A DNA stretch of 64,000 nt from Lumnitzera littorea (GCA_024138015.1 JAMXBB010000011.1:30618155-30682154); one strand, 5' to 3'; shown: positions 11,779 through 24,281, counted from the stretch's first letter. Made by a program: numbers and translations. The notes: a model not told the origin generated them from the letters alone.

Positions 11779-11939
11779 TCTACTTAGGGGTTGGAAAGAC
11801 TTGTCCTCAAATTTGAAGCGGTTTTTGCTCATTCTTCTAGGGCGCTCATAGGGTCTTATTCGCTTGGTTGGTGGGGAATTAGATCAAACACATTGAAGTT
11901 AGAGGAAACACCATAGTCATTAGGTAACTCAATCTAGTA

Positions 11940-13080
11940 GGCGCTACGATTGATCTTCTTCAGGACCTTGAATGGACCATTAGCTTAGGGAGATAGTTTG
12001 TTCTATCTTAAGTGCGGGATTCGTTCTTGACTAAGATGTATCCATAATAGGTCTCCTAGTTGGAAAGAAATAGTTCAGTAGCCTTGGCTGCCTATCTCTT
12101 TTTGTCTTTAATTGAACTTAGCGATCTTCATTGTGATAGACTGGTGTAGCTCATGTAATTCTTGGGCTCGGTCCACTCCAAATTGACTCTCTTTAGTAAT
12201 TGTTGGGGTGCCAATCATATCCAAGGAAATGGTAGGGTTAAGGCCATAGACGACTTCGATTAGGGTCTTCGTAATAATGCTATCGACAGTCTAGTTGTAT
12301 GCGAACTTCATAACTAGTAGGCACAGATCCCAATCCCCCAAGTTCTTTCCCACAGCAACTTTAAGCAGATTGCCTAGTGTCCTGTTTACCACTTCAATCT
12401 GGCCATCAGTTTAAGGGTGGTTACTAGAGCTGAATACGAGTTTGGTTCTAAGTCTTCTCTAAAAGGTCTTCCAAAAATAGCTCAAGAATTTTGTGTCCCG
12501 ATCTGAGACTATACTTTTCAGTACTCCATGTAATTGAACAATCTCCTATAAAAATAGATCAGCAATATATAGAGCATCGTTAGCTTGATGGCATGGAATG
12601 AAATGTGCCATCTTGCTAAAACGGTCCACTACAACAAAAATGTAATCTTTCCCTCAAGATGTTCATGGCAACCTTAAGATAATGTCCATGCTGAAGTTGA
12701 CTAATGGTAATTTTGGTGTCGGTAGAGGCATGAACTCTCCATGGGGTTCTCTCTTCCGCTTAGAACACTTACACACACTACAACTACCAACTACCAACTA
12801 CCTTATGGACATCCTTGGCTAAACCTAACCAGTAAAAGTTCTCCTTCAATAGATTGGCTGTCTTAACCTCCCCAAAGTGACCTGATAATCCTTCGCTATG
12901 GGCTTTGCTAATCAGTAGCTTATGTATGGAGCAGTTTGGAATACATAACCTATAGTCCTTGAATAGATAGCTATCTTTAAGATAATATCCTCCAACAACT
13001 GTCCCTTCTCGACATTGTTCAACAATGGAACTAAAGTGAGGGTTAGCAGCATATTGCTCTATGATGAGTGAGAATCCCAA
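11940..13080 (-). pseudogene. B1 integrase
   Basis: The N-terminal zinc-binding region is well preserved at 12784-13080: a frame with KAHSEGLSGHFGEVKTANLL (the two His of the HHCC finger) and KENFYWLGLAKDVHKVV. Downstream, 12780-12200, the catalytic core is readable in pieces (for example the block opposite 12640-12700, corresponding to DxIFVVVDRFSKMAHF), and the C-terminal tail lies opposite 11940-12100. Stops and frame changes interrupt the core, so DNA strand transfer activity is lost. The product would have inserted element cDNA in the nucleus. Confidence 0.75.
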
Positions 13081-13089
13081 TAATTTTGT

Positions 13090-13740
13090 CTACAAAGTGG
13101 TCAATAAAGTTTGCCATCGCGACAGAGCATCGGTGACCACATTTGTACTCCCCTTCTCGTGCCGAATGACATACAAGAACCCTTCCATAAATTCCAACCA
13201 CTTGGCCTGCCTCTTGGAGAGTTTGTTTTGATTCCCAAGATGCTTCAATGATTTATGGTCAATGTAAATAATAAACTCTCGTGGCAATAGGTAATGTTGC
13301 CAAACAGTGAAGGCTCGAAAAAGGGAGTACAACCCCTTCTTGTATACGGAGTAGTTTAGGGCAGGGCTATTAAGTTTCTCACTATGGAAGGCGATGGGTC
13401 ATTGCTTGTACATCAAGATAGCGCCAATTCCCACTCCTGATGCATTGCATTCCAATTCAAAGGGCTTGTAAAAATCTAGTAGTAAAAGGACAGGTGCTGA
13501 GGTGAGCTTCTCCTTAATCTCCCTGAAGCTTTGCTCAATTCGGTCATTCTACCTGAACCGTTCATTCTTCTTTGTCAGCTCGGTCAATAGGGTGGCTATT
13601 GTACTGAAGTCCTTAATAAATTGCCTATATAAAAAAGATAGGCCATGAAACTTCCAACTTTAGTGACATTCTTCAGTGTCGATCATTCTAGAACAGTTTG
13701 GATCTTCTCCTTATTTGCTCGAATTCCTTCCCCTGACACT
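13090..13740 (-). pseudogene. B1 RNase H
   Basis: The open stretch 13090-13332 reads FRAFTVWQHYLLPREF, then IYIDHKSLKHL (third catalytic Asp region) and TDALSRW at its end, the hallmark C-terminal half of gypsy RNase H. The N-terminal half is opposite 13340-13620 with a stop or two. It would have degraded the RNA strand during reverse transcription. Confidence 0.8.
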
Positions 13741-14640
13741 ATAATCCCTAAGAAAACCACCTCATTCTAGCATAATGTACACTTCTTCACATTCCTAAAC
13801 AATTTCTTAGCTCGTAAATGCCAAATACTTCGCAAAGATGTTAAACATGGTTGTTCAAGTTGGCGCTATATACTAGTATGTCATCGAAGTACACGACTAC
13901 ACATCTTCCAAGAAGAGAGTGCAACACATGGTTCATTAACCTCATGAATGTGCTCAGTGCATTAGTAAGTCTAAATGGCATAACCAACCATTTGTAGAGT
14001 CTGTACTTAGTCTTAAAGGCATTCTTTCATTCATTGTCTAGCCTCATGCGAATTTGGTGGTAGCCACTCTGCAGATCAATCTTTGAAAATATCTTTGCAC
14101 CATAAAGCTCATCTAACATGTCATCAAGCCATGGTATCGAGTATCTATTCTTGACAGTAATTTGGTTGATCACTTAACTGTCGATGCACATACGCCATGA
14201 GTCATCCTTCTTCGGAACAAGTAGAGCTAGTACAACATAAGAGCCCATACCCTCCTTCACATATCCCTACTTAATGAGTTCGTTAACCTGTCTTTTCAGC
14301 TTAACAACTTGCTCAAGGTTCATCCTATATGCAGGTTGGCTAGGTAGAGTGACGCCCGACTACAAATCAATATAATGCTCTACGCTTTGGACTAACGGTA
14401 GTTCTTCTAAAAACAAGTCGAAAAACTCATTTAGCAAGTGTCGGGTTTCTTCCGAGACTTCTTGCAATTCCCTCATCTCCATCAATCATCCAACCAACAA
14501 GAACATCGGTTCATCAATCTTCTCAACAAATCGAAGCTCCCTATGGCTCATCACTAAGGCCTTTTTCTTGCTAGCTCAAGTAAGCTGATTATGGGTTTTA
14601 TTTACCTAGGACAGCGTTAGGGGTTGCAACACTATCCTCT
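13741..14640 (-). pseudogene. B1 reverse transcriptase
   Basis: RT blocks run in order on the minus strand: the conserved KxDLRSGYHQIR region opposite 14040-14075, the MPFGLTNAPSTFM region opposite 13930-13990, and an intact catalytic CVVVYFDDILVYS (YFDD at 13880-13891). Stops and one-base shifts break the frame elsewhere. Its order with RNase H and integrase downstream is that of Ty3/gypsy pol. Confidence 0.82.
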
Positions 14641-15060
14641 TTCCACCCTTAATAAAGGCATAGGTGTTCTTCTACCTGTCGTGCGTAACACGTCGGTCGA
14701 AAAACTAAGGTTGTCCAAGTAGTAAGTGTGAAGCTCCCATGGAGATGACATCGCACACTACTTTGTCTTGGTATACATTTCCAACATTGAACGGTACGAT
14801 CTCATGTAACTAAACATGTAAAGCACCCTTATCATGAAGCCAATGTAGCTTGTAAGGTCGGAGATGCTTTGAGGTCAGTAGACCTAACCTTTGCATAAGG
14901 GATTGTGCAAAAACATTTGTATAACTTCCTCCATTTACTATAATTGTGCACAATTAGCCTCTGATGTTATACTTAGTATGGAATAGATTTTCCCTCTAGT
15001 CTTCATCAAAGCTTGGCAAAGAACTCAATACTTGCCTTAGGACAAGGTTCATCACTTCTC
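14641..15060 (-). pseudogene. B1 protease
   Basis: The minus strand reads IIVNGGSYTNVFAQSLMQRL opposite 14885-14945, where B2 has VDGGS: the catalytic Asp has become Asn. The GASHLLLGQP block, the usual end of the retropepsin core, follows opposite 14710-14740. Confidence 0.75.
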
Positions 15061-15061
15061 C

Positions 15062-16387
15062 CTAGTTAGCATAGACACAGGTTTCCTCTTCCTCTTTAGC
15101 TTCGGGTTTTCCAGCATCTTTCTCAAGCTCACTCTCATCGGTGCTATCCACTACATCTCCTCGAAGCACCATGACGTGTCGGTTTGGGCATTCAGTGGCC
15201 ATATGTCTAAAGCCCAAGCATTTAAAGAACTTTACCTCACTGGTCTTCCATCCAGAGGTTTGCCCTTTTTCATACATCTTCTAGGTCGGCCTACCCTCGG
15301 TTTAGCCTAGATGATTAGCTCGGCCCTACTGGTTTCCTCAACTGTCTTCAAATCGGTCATTCCTCTCCTCGGCCCTGTGTAGCCTTCTCGATTCGACTTG
15401 TATAGGTCGGTGTAGTATTAGGACTTGTAAGAGTGTTGGCTTAGGTCAGCTTAAAACACTTCTCCTTTGCCTTTCAACCCTCTGCGTTATCTTGATGGCC
15501 TCTTTCAACGCATTAAACCTCTGTACTTCCACAACATTGCGAATCTCATTCTTGAGCCCACAATTGAACCTCGATACTGTATAGGCCTTTAGTTCTTCCA
15601 TGTCGGCTTGAATCATTAACATTTGGAACTTTTGCACGTAGTCATCAACAAATCGGTTTCCTTAGCGAAGTTCCTGCAACTTTGCCAATGTATCTTGTAG
15701 ATAAGTTTCGGGCACAAATCTACCTCTTGACAACCTTCTCATCTCATCCCATGTCCTAACACCTCATCTTCCATCTCTTGCTCTGGTAGCATTCAGATTT
15801 TTCCACCATATGGTAGCATACCTAGTATACTCCAACGCGGGAAGTTGGACTTTGACCGCATCCTCATACCGATAAAATTCAAATACCTTCTCAACCTTCT
15901 CTTCCTACTCTAAGTATTCATCTACATCTCCAATTCCACCGAAGGGTGGGATTTGCACCTTAACATTGTCTAGCCCCCTCGTAGAACTCGACATCCTCGT
16001 TCCTATGTTTGGTAATAATCAACTTTCTTTTTCTTCTTCACTAAACCTTTCAATATCCAGCTCCTCATCATCCTCCATAATCTTTTCTAACTCCAGTCTT
16101 CATCTAACAGCTCCTCCAGCTCGAGGAGGTCAAATTGGGAGATTGGTTCAATTCACTTGGCTATAGTATCTCTCAGGGGCGCCTTCTTATGGGTTTTGTG
16201 GTTGCACACCTTGGGGTTGTTGTCTATTAACTTGCATTACAGTGACTAGACTCTCAATAAGGTTTGTGAGTCTATCAAGTTTATCATCAATTGACCTTAG
16301 GGTGTTACTCCTATTATGACCACAACCAAGTTGAGCACCGCTGCCCTAGTCACCAATAATAACTCCCTAAACACTTGAATTTAACAT
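15062..16387 (-). pseudogene. B1 gag
   Basis: Near-complete gag of about 440 codons from ATG at 16387. Order: an N-terminal linker; an acidic stretch (EKIMEDDEELDIERFSEEE region opposite 16000-16090); the gag core with IPPFGGIGDVDEYLE and FEFYRYEDAVKVQ opposite 15830-15950; QKFQMLMIQADMEELKAYTV (15560-15640); a zinc knuckle opposite 15180-15230 reading FFKCLGFRHMATEC, with the first Cys replaced by Phe. It ends CVYAN-stop at 15062. Only a handful of stops interrupt it, making it the best preserved gag in the window. Confidence 0.82.
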
Positions 16388-16635
16388 AGCGTAATACCTC
16401 TTCGAACAAATTAACATACTACTAACAACTTTAGTCCCCCAAAGTAACTTAAACAAAATAGAGATAAACTTGCTCTACTGTCACAATGGAAAACAGAGTA
16501 AAACAAAATATCAATGAAACCACACTTATGAACACTCGAGCATACTATAGCAACTATGGAAGGAACACAGTAACCATTAATAATAAGACGAACCAAAACT
16601 TCATTGCAACTTCACACACTCCCTTATGAAATCGT

Positions 16636-16647
16636 GCTCTAATACCA
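16636..16647 (-). other. B1 primer binding site (tRNA-Met type)
   Basis: Minus strand TGGTATTAGAGC, one base from the plant initiator-Met consensus TGGTATCAGAGC, seven bases inside the 5' LTR. Confidence 0.8.
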
Positions 16648-16654
16648 GTGAAGC

Positions 16655-17478
16655 TAATGTGTCTCTGGGCTTGGATACACGGAGAGGCACCATAACGAAG
16701 CGAAACAAACAAATAGGAAAAAGGTTAGCAAAGTCCAAGTAGCTACCGAATGGATATAATACATCACCCGATCCTACTAGGCCAACAATCCGCTAGATAT
16801 GACACATCGGTTCGAATTGAAAGGTCACTCATCACTATTCCTTGTTAAAGGGAATAGATAAGAGTTAAATGATAACGAAAACACTAGGGTTGCTTAAAGT
16901 GAATAATTCTGTATTGAAAGTTGGATATCATCCTACGTACGAGGAAAGTAGGGTATTTTACATGTATAAAAAGACAAAAGGGTATTTTATAATCACGTTA
17001 CATGAATCATACTAAAAAGGGGTAAAAAGGACAAAGAATATTCAGTACAGAAGAGAAAGAATCATTTTGGAATGTTGTGTCAAAAGACACGTGTCACTTA
17101 ATGGTTAGACTTCAATAGTATGATACAACATAGGCAAAAACAGGAAGTGCTAGTAGTTAAGGGTCGACTTAATCTAGATTTGGTCGGGAGCCAATCAGTC
17201 TAGATAGGAAGTCAGCTGAATTAGAGTTAGGCACCAGTGGTCGATTAGAGAGCTCAACTCAACTAACCTTTCTTAGGTTACCTTCCGGATCAAGACTTTG
17301 CAGTTAAGTAGGAGCATGTTAAACACACGTAAGGACCTAATAGACAGGTTGACAAGAGGTCGGATCAGAAAAGGAGTCCTTATCTTGGCTATGGCTTAGA
17401 GTTAGTATTTTCCATGCGAGCCCTTTAAGTCCTCTAGCTCGGCTTCTTATGATCAGTTCAGGAGGTTGATTCCTATCA
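16655..17478 (-). repeat. B1 5' LTR
   Basis: Matches 10947-11778 throughout. On the plus strand it ends TGATTCCTATCA at 17478, directly followed by the right TSD ATGGT. Its inner end reads TTA on the minus strand instead of the expected TCA or CA. Confidence 0.92.
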
Positions 17479-18660
17479 ATGGTGAACTACCCTCGGAAGT
17501 CAAGGAATTGTTTAATGAATATGTCGACCTGTTTCTTGAGCAGTTGCTAGAGGGGCTACCCCCTCTTCGAGACATTAAACACCGTATTGACTTAATACCT
17601 GACATTAACATACCAAATAAGCTAGTTTATCAAATGAATCCTAAGCAAGCTTCTAAGCTCTAAAGATAAGTCAATGAATTACTAGAGAAAAGATATGTGA
17701 AGGAAAGTTTGAGCCCATATGTTGTATGTACTTACTTTTGCCAAAGAAGGGTGGAACTTGGTGTATGTACGCAGACAGTAAAGTTATCAACAAAATTATG
17801 ATCAAGTACCGGTACCCTATATCAAGGCTAAGTGGTGCGAGAATATTCAAGAAGATAGATATGAAGTTTAGGTACCACTAAATCCGAATAAGACAAGGAG
17901 ATGAATGGAAAATTGCTTTTAAGATTCAGCATGGACTCTATGAGTAGATGGTTATGCCTTTTGGCCTGTCAAATGCTCCAATTACTTTTATGCGATTAAT
18001 GAACCATGTAATGAGAATTTGATCAGAAAGTGTGTTGTAGTGTATTTTGACAACATCTTTGTATATAGCGTTGATAGATTGAGTCACTATGAACATCTTT
18101 GTGCCATACTAGATGTGCTTTGAGCTAAGAGATTAGTCGACAACTTAAAGAAGTGTAGTTTTTTCCAGGAGGAAGTGGTATTTCTAGGTTATGTAGTTGG
18201 TGGAGGCGGTTTGTGAGTTGACAATGAGAAGATCCGAGCTATTATCGAATGGCCAACTCTTACCACTTATGTGGAGGTAAGAAGTTTCTACGCACTGGCA
18301 TCCTTTTATCAAAGATTCATAAGAAATTTTAGTACCATTGTTGCACCCTTTACTAAGTTGATAAAGAAGAATATTGAGTTCAAATGGGGAAAAAGAAAGA
18401 AAAGAAGTTTTGAGTTGGAATGTAATGTGTTAGCATTGGTGTAGGAGCTGTCTTAATCTAAGAAGGCTGACTAATTGCCTATCATAGCGAAAAGCTTAGA
18501 AGACCTCAATTAAACTACTTAGTATATGATAAAGAACTCCTATCCCTTATCCGAGTGCTGCAAGTGTGGCAACACTATCTGTTGTTGAGAGAGTTTGTCA
18601 TTTACATAGATCATGAATCTTTAAAGCACCTTAGAAGTTAGAAATTAGTACAGTTTCAGC
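17479..18660 (+). pseudogene. H1 reverse transcriptase and partial RNase H
   Basis: Resumes the H1 frame right after B1: GELPSEVKELFNEYVDLF, then the RT domain (YVKESLSPY, MPFGLSNAP region at 17960-17980, catalytic YFDN at 18043-18054 where active copies have YFDD). RNase H is readable from 18410 (LECNV, with Asn for the catalytic Asp) to IDHESLKHLRS near 18605-18640. There the sequence jumps to the integrase tail: the end of RNase H and nearly all of integrase are deleted. A second small deletion lies near 18395-18410. Confidence 0.82.
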
Positions 18661-18878
18661 CTGAAGACCTAGTGTAGCTACACTTGAATAAGGAGAGGTT
18701 ATCAAATAAGAGAAAGAATAAGTTGTTTGCTCTATTTGAAAGCCCTTTCAAGATCTTCCAAAAGATCAACAACATTGCCTACAGATTGGAACTACTTAAA
18801 GATTATGGAGTTTTTTACACTTTCAACATTGTTGACTTCAGTCCCTATCACCCTGAAGGAGAATTGAACAAAGACTAG
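18645..18878 (+). pseudogene. H1 integrase C-terminal tail
   Basis: Reads QPEDLVWLHLNKERLSNK at the start and FKIFQKINNIAYRLELLKDY, then FNIVDFSPYHPEGEL, closely matching H2 at 35950-36180. Fused directly to RNase H by the internal deletion. A stop follows the acidic end at 18879. Confidence 0.8.
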
Positions 18879-18916
18879 CCAGATATGATCCTAAATCCAA
18901 ATCAACTAGGAGGGAA

Positions 18917-19855
18917 TGATAGGAATTGGACTACTGGACCATTGATTTACAGCCGCACCTAAGGCCTATAAGGACTAACGAAGCGAATCCTCCTATTCCA
19001 ACCTACTCTTGCCGAGGTTGAGCTTATCCTTACTGATGGCCAACTTCTTATATCGAGCTGAGTAACTATACATCTCTCAAAAGTTTTGTGTCAACTAAAT
19101 GAATGCCTTACTGACTGCGCAGCCCCTCACACACAATTACTTAGTGGTGATTAAGCCAACTAACAGCTCGGCAACATTAGTATAGAGAAGATAAGAGCTT
19201 CAGCACATATCCATAGTCATCTTTTCTTAGACAGGTCCACATCTGACAAGCACCTTTGCTTAGCCCTCCATCCTGACGATGTCATTTTGTCTGCTTCTGC
19301 TAACAGGGGACTACCAGCATCCTTAACAAGCTGTTGCCACGCATTCTAGTCCTATGTGAAGGAATATGCTACACTAATCATTACTTTCTATAAATTTTCA
19401 TTTTACCCCTTTTAATCCTTGTACAATGCTTCTTTTGGACATTACCCTTTTCGTCTTTTTCCATTTTAGGTAGGTTATCTTAATTTCTCGAGTATAAATA
19501 CCCACTGTATATGTAGCCACAAGGCATCACTAATCATCTCAACATTAATATATTGAATATTCACCTTTGTAAACATTGCTTCCTTAGCTTGTTTACTCTT
19601 TTTACTCTTATCCTAACCCTTAACAAGGCTAGGTAGCAAGTAATCTCACAAGATCATCTCATGCATTATATCAAGTTATACTGTGAGTCCTTAGAAGTTC
19701 TATTGGTGTATCATATCCTGTGAAGCTGTTCGTGGGTTTGCTTATTTACCTTTTCCAGTTGTTGCACTACTTTCCATCTTATCCTTCAAGCTTTCGGCAA
19801 GCATGGACCCACCCCTATGACCAAACTTATTTGTTCTTAGCCTTAATCTACATTA
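18917..19855 (+). repeat. H1 3' LTR
   Basis: 939-base uninterrupted LTR, TGATAGGAAT... ending CATTA at 19855 (CA changed to TA), followed by the right TSD CATGT at 19856-19860. Its TATA-like ATAAATACCC lies near 19494-19503. Confidence 0.9.
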
Positions 19856-19860
19856 CATGT

Positions 19861-20330
19861 GGTGGTTTAGGGTTTGCTTTTACTGGCTATCGGCTAATAA
19901 CATATGCCATGGTGGAGACTGGGCTACTTTGAAGGTAGTTAACCATGATTGTCCTGATAACCATATTTGTAGCTCAAAGGTTTGATATCTATAGAGGCTG
20001 TCAGGTGTGCCGGCTGTAGGTATTAGATGGCATTAATGGACTATAGCTAGCACTAAAGACAAAGGAGGAGTTAAGATGTCGTAGAAGGGGGGAAGGGGTC
20101 CTTAAGTGCTTGGTAGAGGATGATTTGGGACTCAAGTTAATGCCAAGTGGTTAGCGCATGTGGGGCTTGGTAGTCGAGCCGGCTTGCTTGAGTAAGACGT
20201 TGTGAGGCTCGAGCGAGCTGCAGTATAAAGGACGAGCTAGCTGTTCACTTAACTGTTCCCTTAATGAGCTTCCTTGTATGTTAAGCCTTGGGCCGAGCAA
20301 GAATTGGGTATCAAAACATGTGATATTATA
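19861..20330 (-). repeat. Probable continuation of T1 LTR beyond H1
   Basis: By the TSD, this sequence was contiguous with 3973-4335 before H1 landed. It is non-coding, with a GC-richer stretch (20130-20230) unlike the AT-rich DNA that starts at about 20335. I infer it is the rest of the T1 5' LTR; I cannot find its end. Confidence 0.35.
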
Positions 20331-20334
20331 AGTT

Positions 20335-20880
20335 CTTCATATGCAAAATCTATAGAACCTATACAAAATTTTTGAAATTAAAAGAAAGTAATATTTTTTA
20401 TTTTTCTTATTTTAAGTTATATGATCTTACTACTTAGCAAATAGGAAAGAATGAAAAATATAAACTTGGAGAGGAAAATTGGAAAAATAATGAAAAGAAT
20501 GGAAAATGTACAATGAGGAGAGCAACTTTAGGATTAGTCATTTATTGTTATTAACTTATAGGCTTACGCTCCCTTTTTTTCTTTCCTATTCACTAAAAGA
20601 TCTATTGACCATAATCAATCATTTATTAATATTGTTTAATAATTTTTTTATAGGGTAAATAGAGGATTTCTTGGAATCTATACCCTCTATATCTTAGAGT
20701 ACAAGTTTTAAGGTAGATATAGGGTAAGGGGACTTTGTACTTGTATCTTACCTAAAGGGAGTAAATTTGAAAGATTCTATATCGTGAACTTACCTTGATA
20801 TGTTGCACTAAGAATAGATAAGTGCAATGATATCAAGGTAGGTCTAAAGAAACTATGGCTTGAAGAATGGGTGACAAAAT
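20335..20880. other. Unassigned AT-rich DNA
   Basis: No coding homology, no direct repeats of note. A purine-rich run at 20440-20530. Confidence 0.5.
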
Positions 20881-20884
20881 GGAG

Positions 20885-21850
20885 GGTAAGAGAATATGGC
20901 TCATGAACTGTTATGTTGATGTGACACACTAGAGAACCTTTGTGAACCAATTAGCTAGTTGATATTATGCACAACTCTCTAATAGGGTTATTTGCCACCA
21001 AACCTTGCTCAAGGGTAAGGGGAAAAGTAAATGTATGTTGAACTTGTAATGAGAACAAGAATTATTTATAAAAAGAATTACATTCCATTATTGATGATTC
21101 TTGATTGTGGCTATAATATGAAGGGTATTTGTACCTAACTATCTAAGGTAATTGTTACAAGTCAAGATAATTTACGAAATGGGACATTTACCTAATAAGG
21201 AAATACTATGAAGAATATAAAAAAGGGTAAACCTATGTTGTGCTTCAAAAGGAATATTTAAGGCATCTTCTTACTAGTATGGATGTTAGAGATAGCCAAC
21301 ATCATTTGAGTGGTTAACAGTCTATCGGGCAATGTAGAACTTAGGCATTGCTGAATGAGGATTCAGGGGAGCTCGGTACACGAGTTAGGTTTAAGTCAGC
21401 TATTGTCTTTAGCAGCCCTTCATTTGTATTAGCTTAGTATTCAAGGATAGGTCTGAAAATACTCAAATAGGTTAGTTTATAATGAGGTTGACTAGGTACA
21501 TGATGGTTGAGCTTTTGGTCACATTTGCCAAGCTGTTTGTAGGGCTGTCTATGCTAACTCCAAGTTGGCATAACATTAGATCCTTCATCTCTAATAAAGT
21601 GAAGGGCTTAGAGCAGTCAAGGAAGCACGGCAGGACAAATTCATATGACAAAATGGACAGACTCCTCTTCGCTTGGGTTGGAAGTTGACCTTGAATAATT
21701 AGCCCTAAGCTTGGCATTATCTGTACGAAGGATGACTAGGTTGATGAGGAGCTCAGCATCGATTAAGCATAGGTTAGGTCCGTTACAAGGAAGATTGGAC
21801 TCCCATAAGGGAGTCTAGGGGGAAATGTCTATAGCAGATTTTCACTCAAG
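20885..21850 (-). repeat. Degraded LTR-like segment
   Basis: On the minus strand this has the overall shape of the family A/B LTRs: an early GGAGTCCAATC-type block (opposite 21785-21820), a middle with AGCTCGGT-like words, a TATA-like TTTATAAATAATTC (opposite 21061-21075), and a downstream leader. Similarity is weak and no partner copy or TSD is visible. Confidence 0.35.
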
Positions 21851-24155
21851 CATTGCTAGTAAGGAGCCAACCTACTTTGAGCTAGGGCTAAGCTACTTTA
21901 CTTCAAGGCAATCAATTATGGACTGAATGAACAACTTTAATAGCTTACAACTTAGTATTACCAATAGGTCAACATCTAGATGTATGACTTGTTAGGAGAG
22001 CTTAAGACAGCTCAAAATAATCTTTACGACTTGGACTTATGGCCTTGAATCACTAAAGCCCAGTCTATTTTGAATATTTAAATATTAAGAAAGAGGTGTG
22101 AACAGTTTAGCAATTATCAAAAGGGATAACTACTCAAGTACATCTTATCTCCCACATTTATCACATGCTCAAATTGATAGAGCACCACGTGCCCTAAGTA
22201 GTTGAATCGCCACTAATTGCTTTTCCTTAGAAACTGCCTATTAACTCAATAAATAATCAAGGGATGTATATGGTAAAGCTTTTTAGACACTTTATTCTCT
22301 CCATTACTGTTTTCACTTTGTTCATCCATTTCACCTAAACACTTCACTAACTTAGGTATTGGAGTGGCAACTTTGGATAGCTTTGATACACCCCAAACCT
22401 GACATGTTCTCTTTTGCATATCTAAATACTTACCCAAATTTCTCCTACAACACGTATAGTTAAGTACAAGAATTTTTTCCAATTTGGCATAAATAGAGGT
22501 TGGAGTAACTGAACAAGGAATAAAATATGTTCAAAATTAAATACAATTTCACACTTTAAAATGCATGGATTAATATAAAATGAAGAATTATAATTATCAT
22601 GCACGATCCATCCAATTATTATAGACCAACAATACAAGAAATAATACTTTAATTGAGCCATTATGAGGCACCTAGACATAATTGATACTTAGATATGGAC
22701 AGAAATACCAATTACAAATGATATCCAAAAATACATTAATTATACCAAAAGCCTACCTTTCTTTAGGTGGACAAACTGCATGTATGTAGGGGTTAACAAT
22801 TTGTATTATTATGTTGTATTTCGTTTCCATGTTTGAGCATGTCTAGCTGGTTTGTATCTCGTGTTAAATTTTTTCATATACCAACTCGTTTAAATCATGT
22901 TGTGTCATATTCAAGTATCCGATTCTATCATGTCCAGGTCCTAATTGCCAACCTAAATGTATAAGACCGAAATATCACATATTTATTATCACTTGTTAAT
23001 CTTATTATCACTTGTTAATCATTTGGCTAAATAATAATCTTCTTTTGGGCTAATTATTGTTCACATATATATAGACATTTCATGATATCCAAATATTTCA
23101 AAATAAATCTAAACCGTAGAGGTTGCTTTGGGAACTTGTTATTTTAATATATCCTGAAATATAAGATATGAAAAGGAAAACAATAAATGAATAACCAAAA
23201 GCATCGTTATGGACCATGTTCCTCATTATTCACGAAGAAACATACGAAATTGGTTACTAGCACAAACCAAAAACAATTTCGGAAGCGGTTATAAAATCGT
23301 ATTCATAAAGTTGATATCCGTAAGTGCCAATCCATATTCACATTGGCAAACCGGTAACAGTGTTTTTTTTTTTTTTTCAAGTGCTAATCTATTCTATTTG
23401 AAAAGCATATTAAAATAAGCCTTTCTCCATTCTGGCGACTGAATACTTAGGCAAATCCATGTGCGAATTCAAAATAAAATATCAACGGAGAAAGTGCAGT
23501 CAGGTTCCAGCCATTTGCATGATTTTTACATCTCCATGGCTACATTAATTATATCATCCTCGATAAAATATCATAAAAGATTGCCCACAAATTGTCATAA
23601 CATAAAAGGATTCTTAATAGATTGGCTCCAGACTTCCATCTCAAGGAAATAACATAAGAAGACAACCTTCCACGCATTATCATATTCTATCTTGGTGTAA
23701 TATTACAAGGGAAAGGAAAATATGTCCGAATCCATTACAAGAACATATTCGTAATTTAACCAAACCATATGTTTACTCCTTGAAAACCTAACCATTAAAC
23801 TTGATAAAATAACATCTTATACAAATTGCTTATCTTTTAATGATGTTAATGGTCTTATGGCTCTAGTTTCACATAAGATGGCATTGATACCACTTAAAGA
23901 AATAAAACTTAAGATTTCTATTCTGAATATGTAAAGATCTCATATCTAAAACTAGGACATAATTAATTATAATATCTATAAGAGAATTGTTTTTCAAGTG
24001 TTTTCTGTTGGTATGTAGAAAAAAACAGAAGATAGTTCTAATGGATACACCAATTAAATTGTGGACCTCATCCTTATATTGTCCATATTATTTTGCTTCA
24101 TTATGGCTTATCACAATAAGTGAAGTGTTTCTATACACCATGCCCATATCAAAAG
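21851..24155. other. Unassigned AT-rich DNA
   Basis: I see no gene, LTR or conserved domain. There is a T-run at 23362-23378 and only chance-length open frames. The region is plainly different in style from the LTR-derived neighbours and may be older intergenic DNA. Confidence 0.5.
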
Positions 24156-24281
24156 TTCATAAAGATGAGAATATATACTATGTATATTTATCAACAATAG
24201 TCACTACTTAACTCTCTATTCATAAAGATGAGAATATATACTATGTATATTTATCAACAATAGTCACTGCTTAATTCTCTA
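24156..24281. repeat. 63-bp tandem duplication
   Basis: Two adjacent copies (24156-24218, 24219-24281) starting TTCATAAAGATGAGAATATA, differing at about two positions. A recent local duplication outside any recognised element. Confidence 0.95.

Larger units (their letters stand above)
10947..17478 (-). mobile_element. B1: complete minus-strand Ty3/gypsy family-B element
   Basis: LTRs at 10947-11778 and 16655-17478 (832 and 824 bases) flank gag, protease, RT, RNase H and integrase in the usual gypsy order on the minus strand; total 6532 bases. The ends are TGATAGGAAT...GCATCA. The flanks AGAGT (10942-10946) and ATGGT (17479-17483) both align to GGGGT in the uninterrupted H2 copy near 34063-34067, so they are a decayed TSD. 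LTR copies differ at about one position in seven to eight over the first 215 bases by eye, less than the H1 LTRs, consistent with later insertion. All enzymes carry stops, so it is non-autonomous now. Confidence 0.92.
4336..19855 (+). mobile_element. H1: composite Ty3/gypsy family-A element with two guests
   Basis: A complete element bounded by LTRs 4336-8815 (interrupted) and 18917-19855, with identical TSDs CATGT at 4331-4335 and 19856-19860. Removing the guests S1 (4542-8086) and B1 (10947-17478) leaves about 5.4 kb: LTR, primer site, gag, protease, RT, part of RNase H, integrase tail, LTR. The first 185 bases of its two LTRs differ at roughly one position in five by eye, so it is old. An internal deletion joins RNase H to the integrase C-terminus near 18645, so it could not move on its own even before the later insertions. 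Confidence 0.9.

Noticed and set aside
15966..16166. Serine-rich plus-strand frame
   Set aside because: Antisense to the acidic region of B1 gag.
22790..22960. Stretch with repeated TGTTT/CATGT-like words that resembles a common plant dispersed repeat
   Set aside because: No terminal repeats, TSD or second copy in the window; too weak to call.
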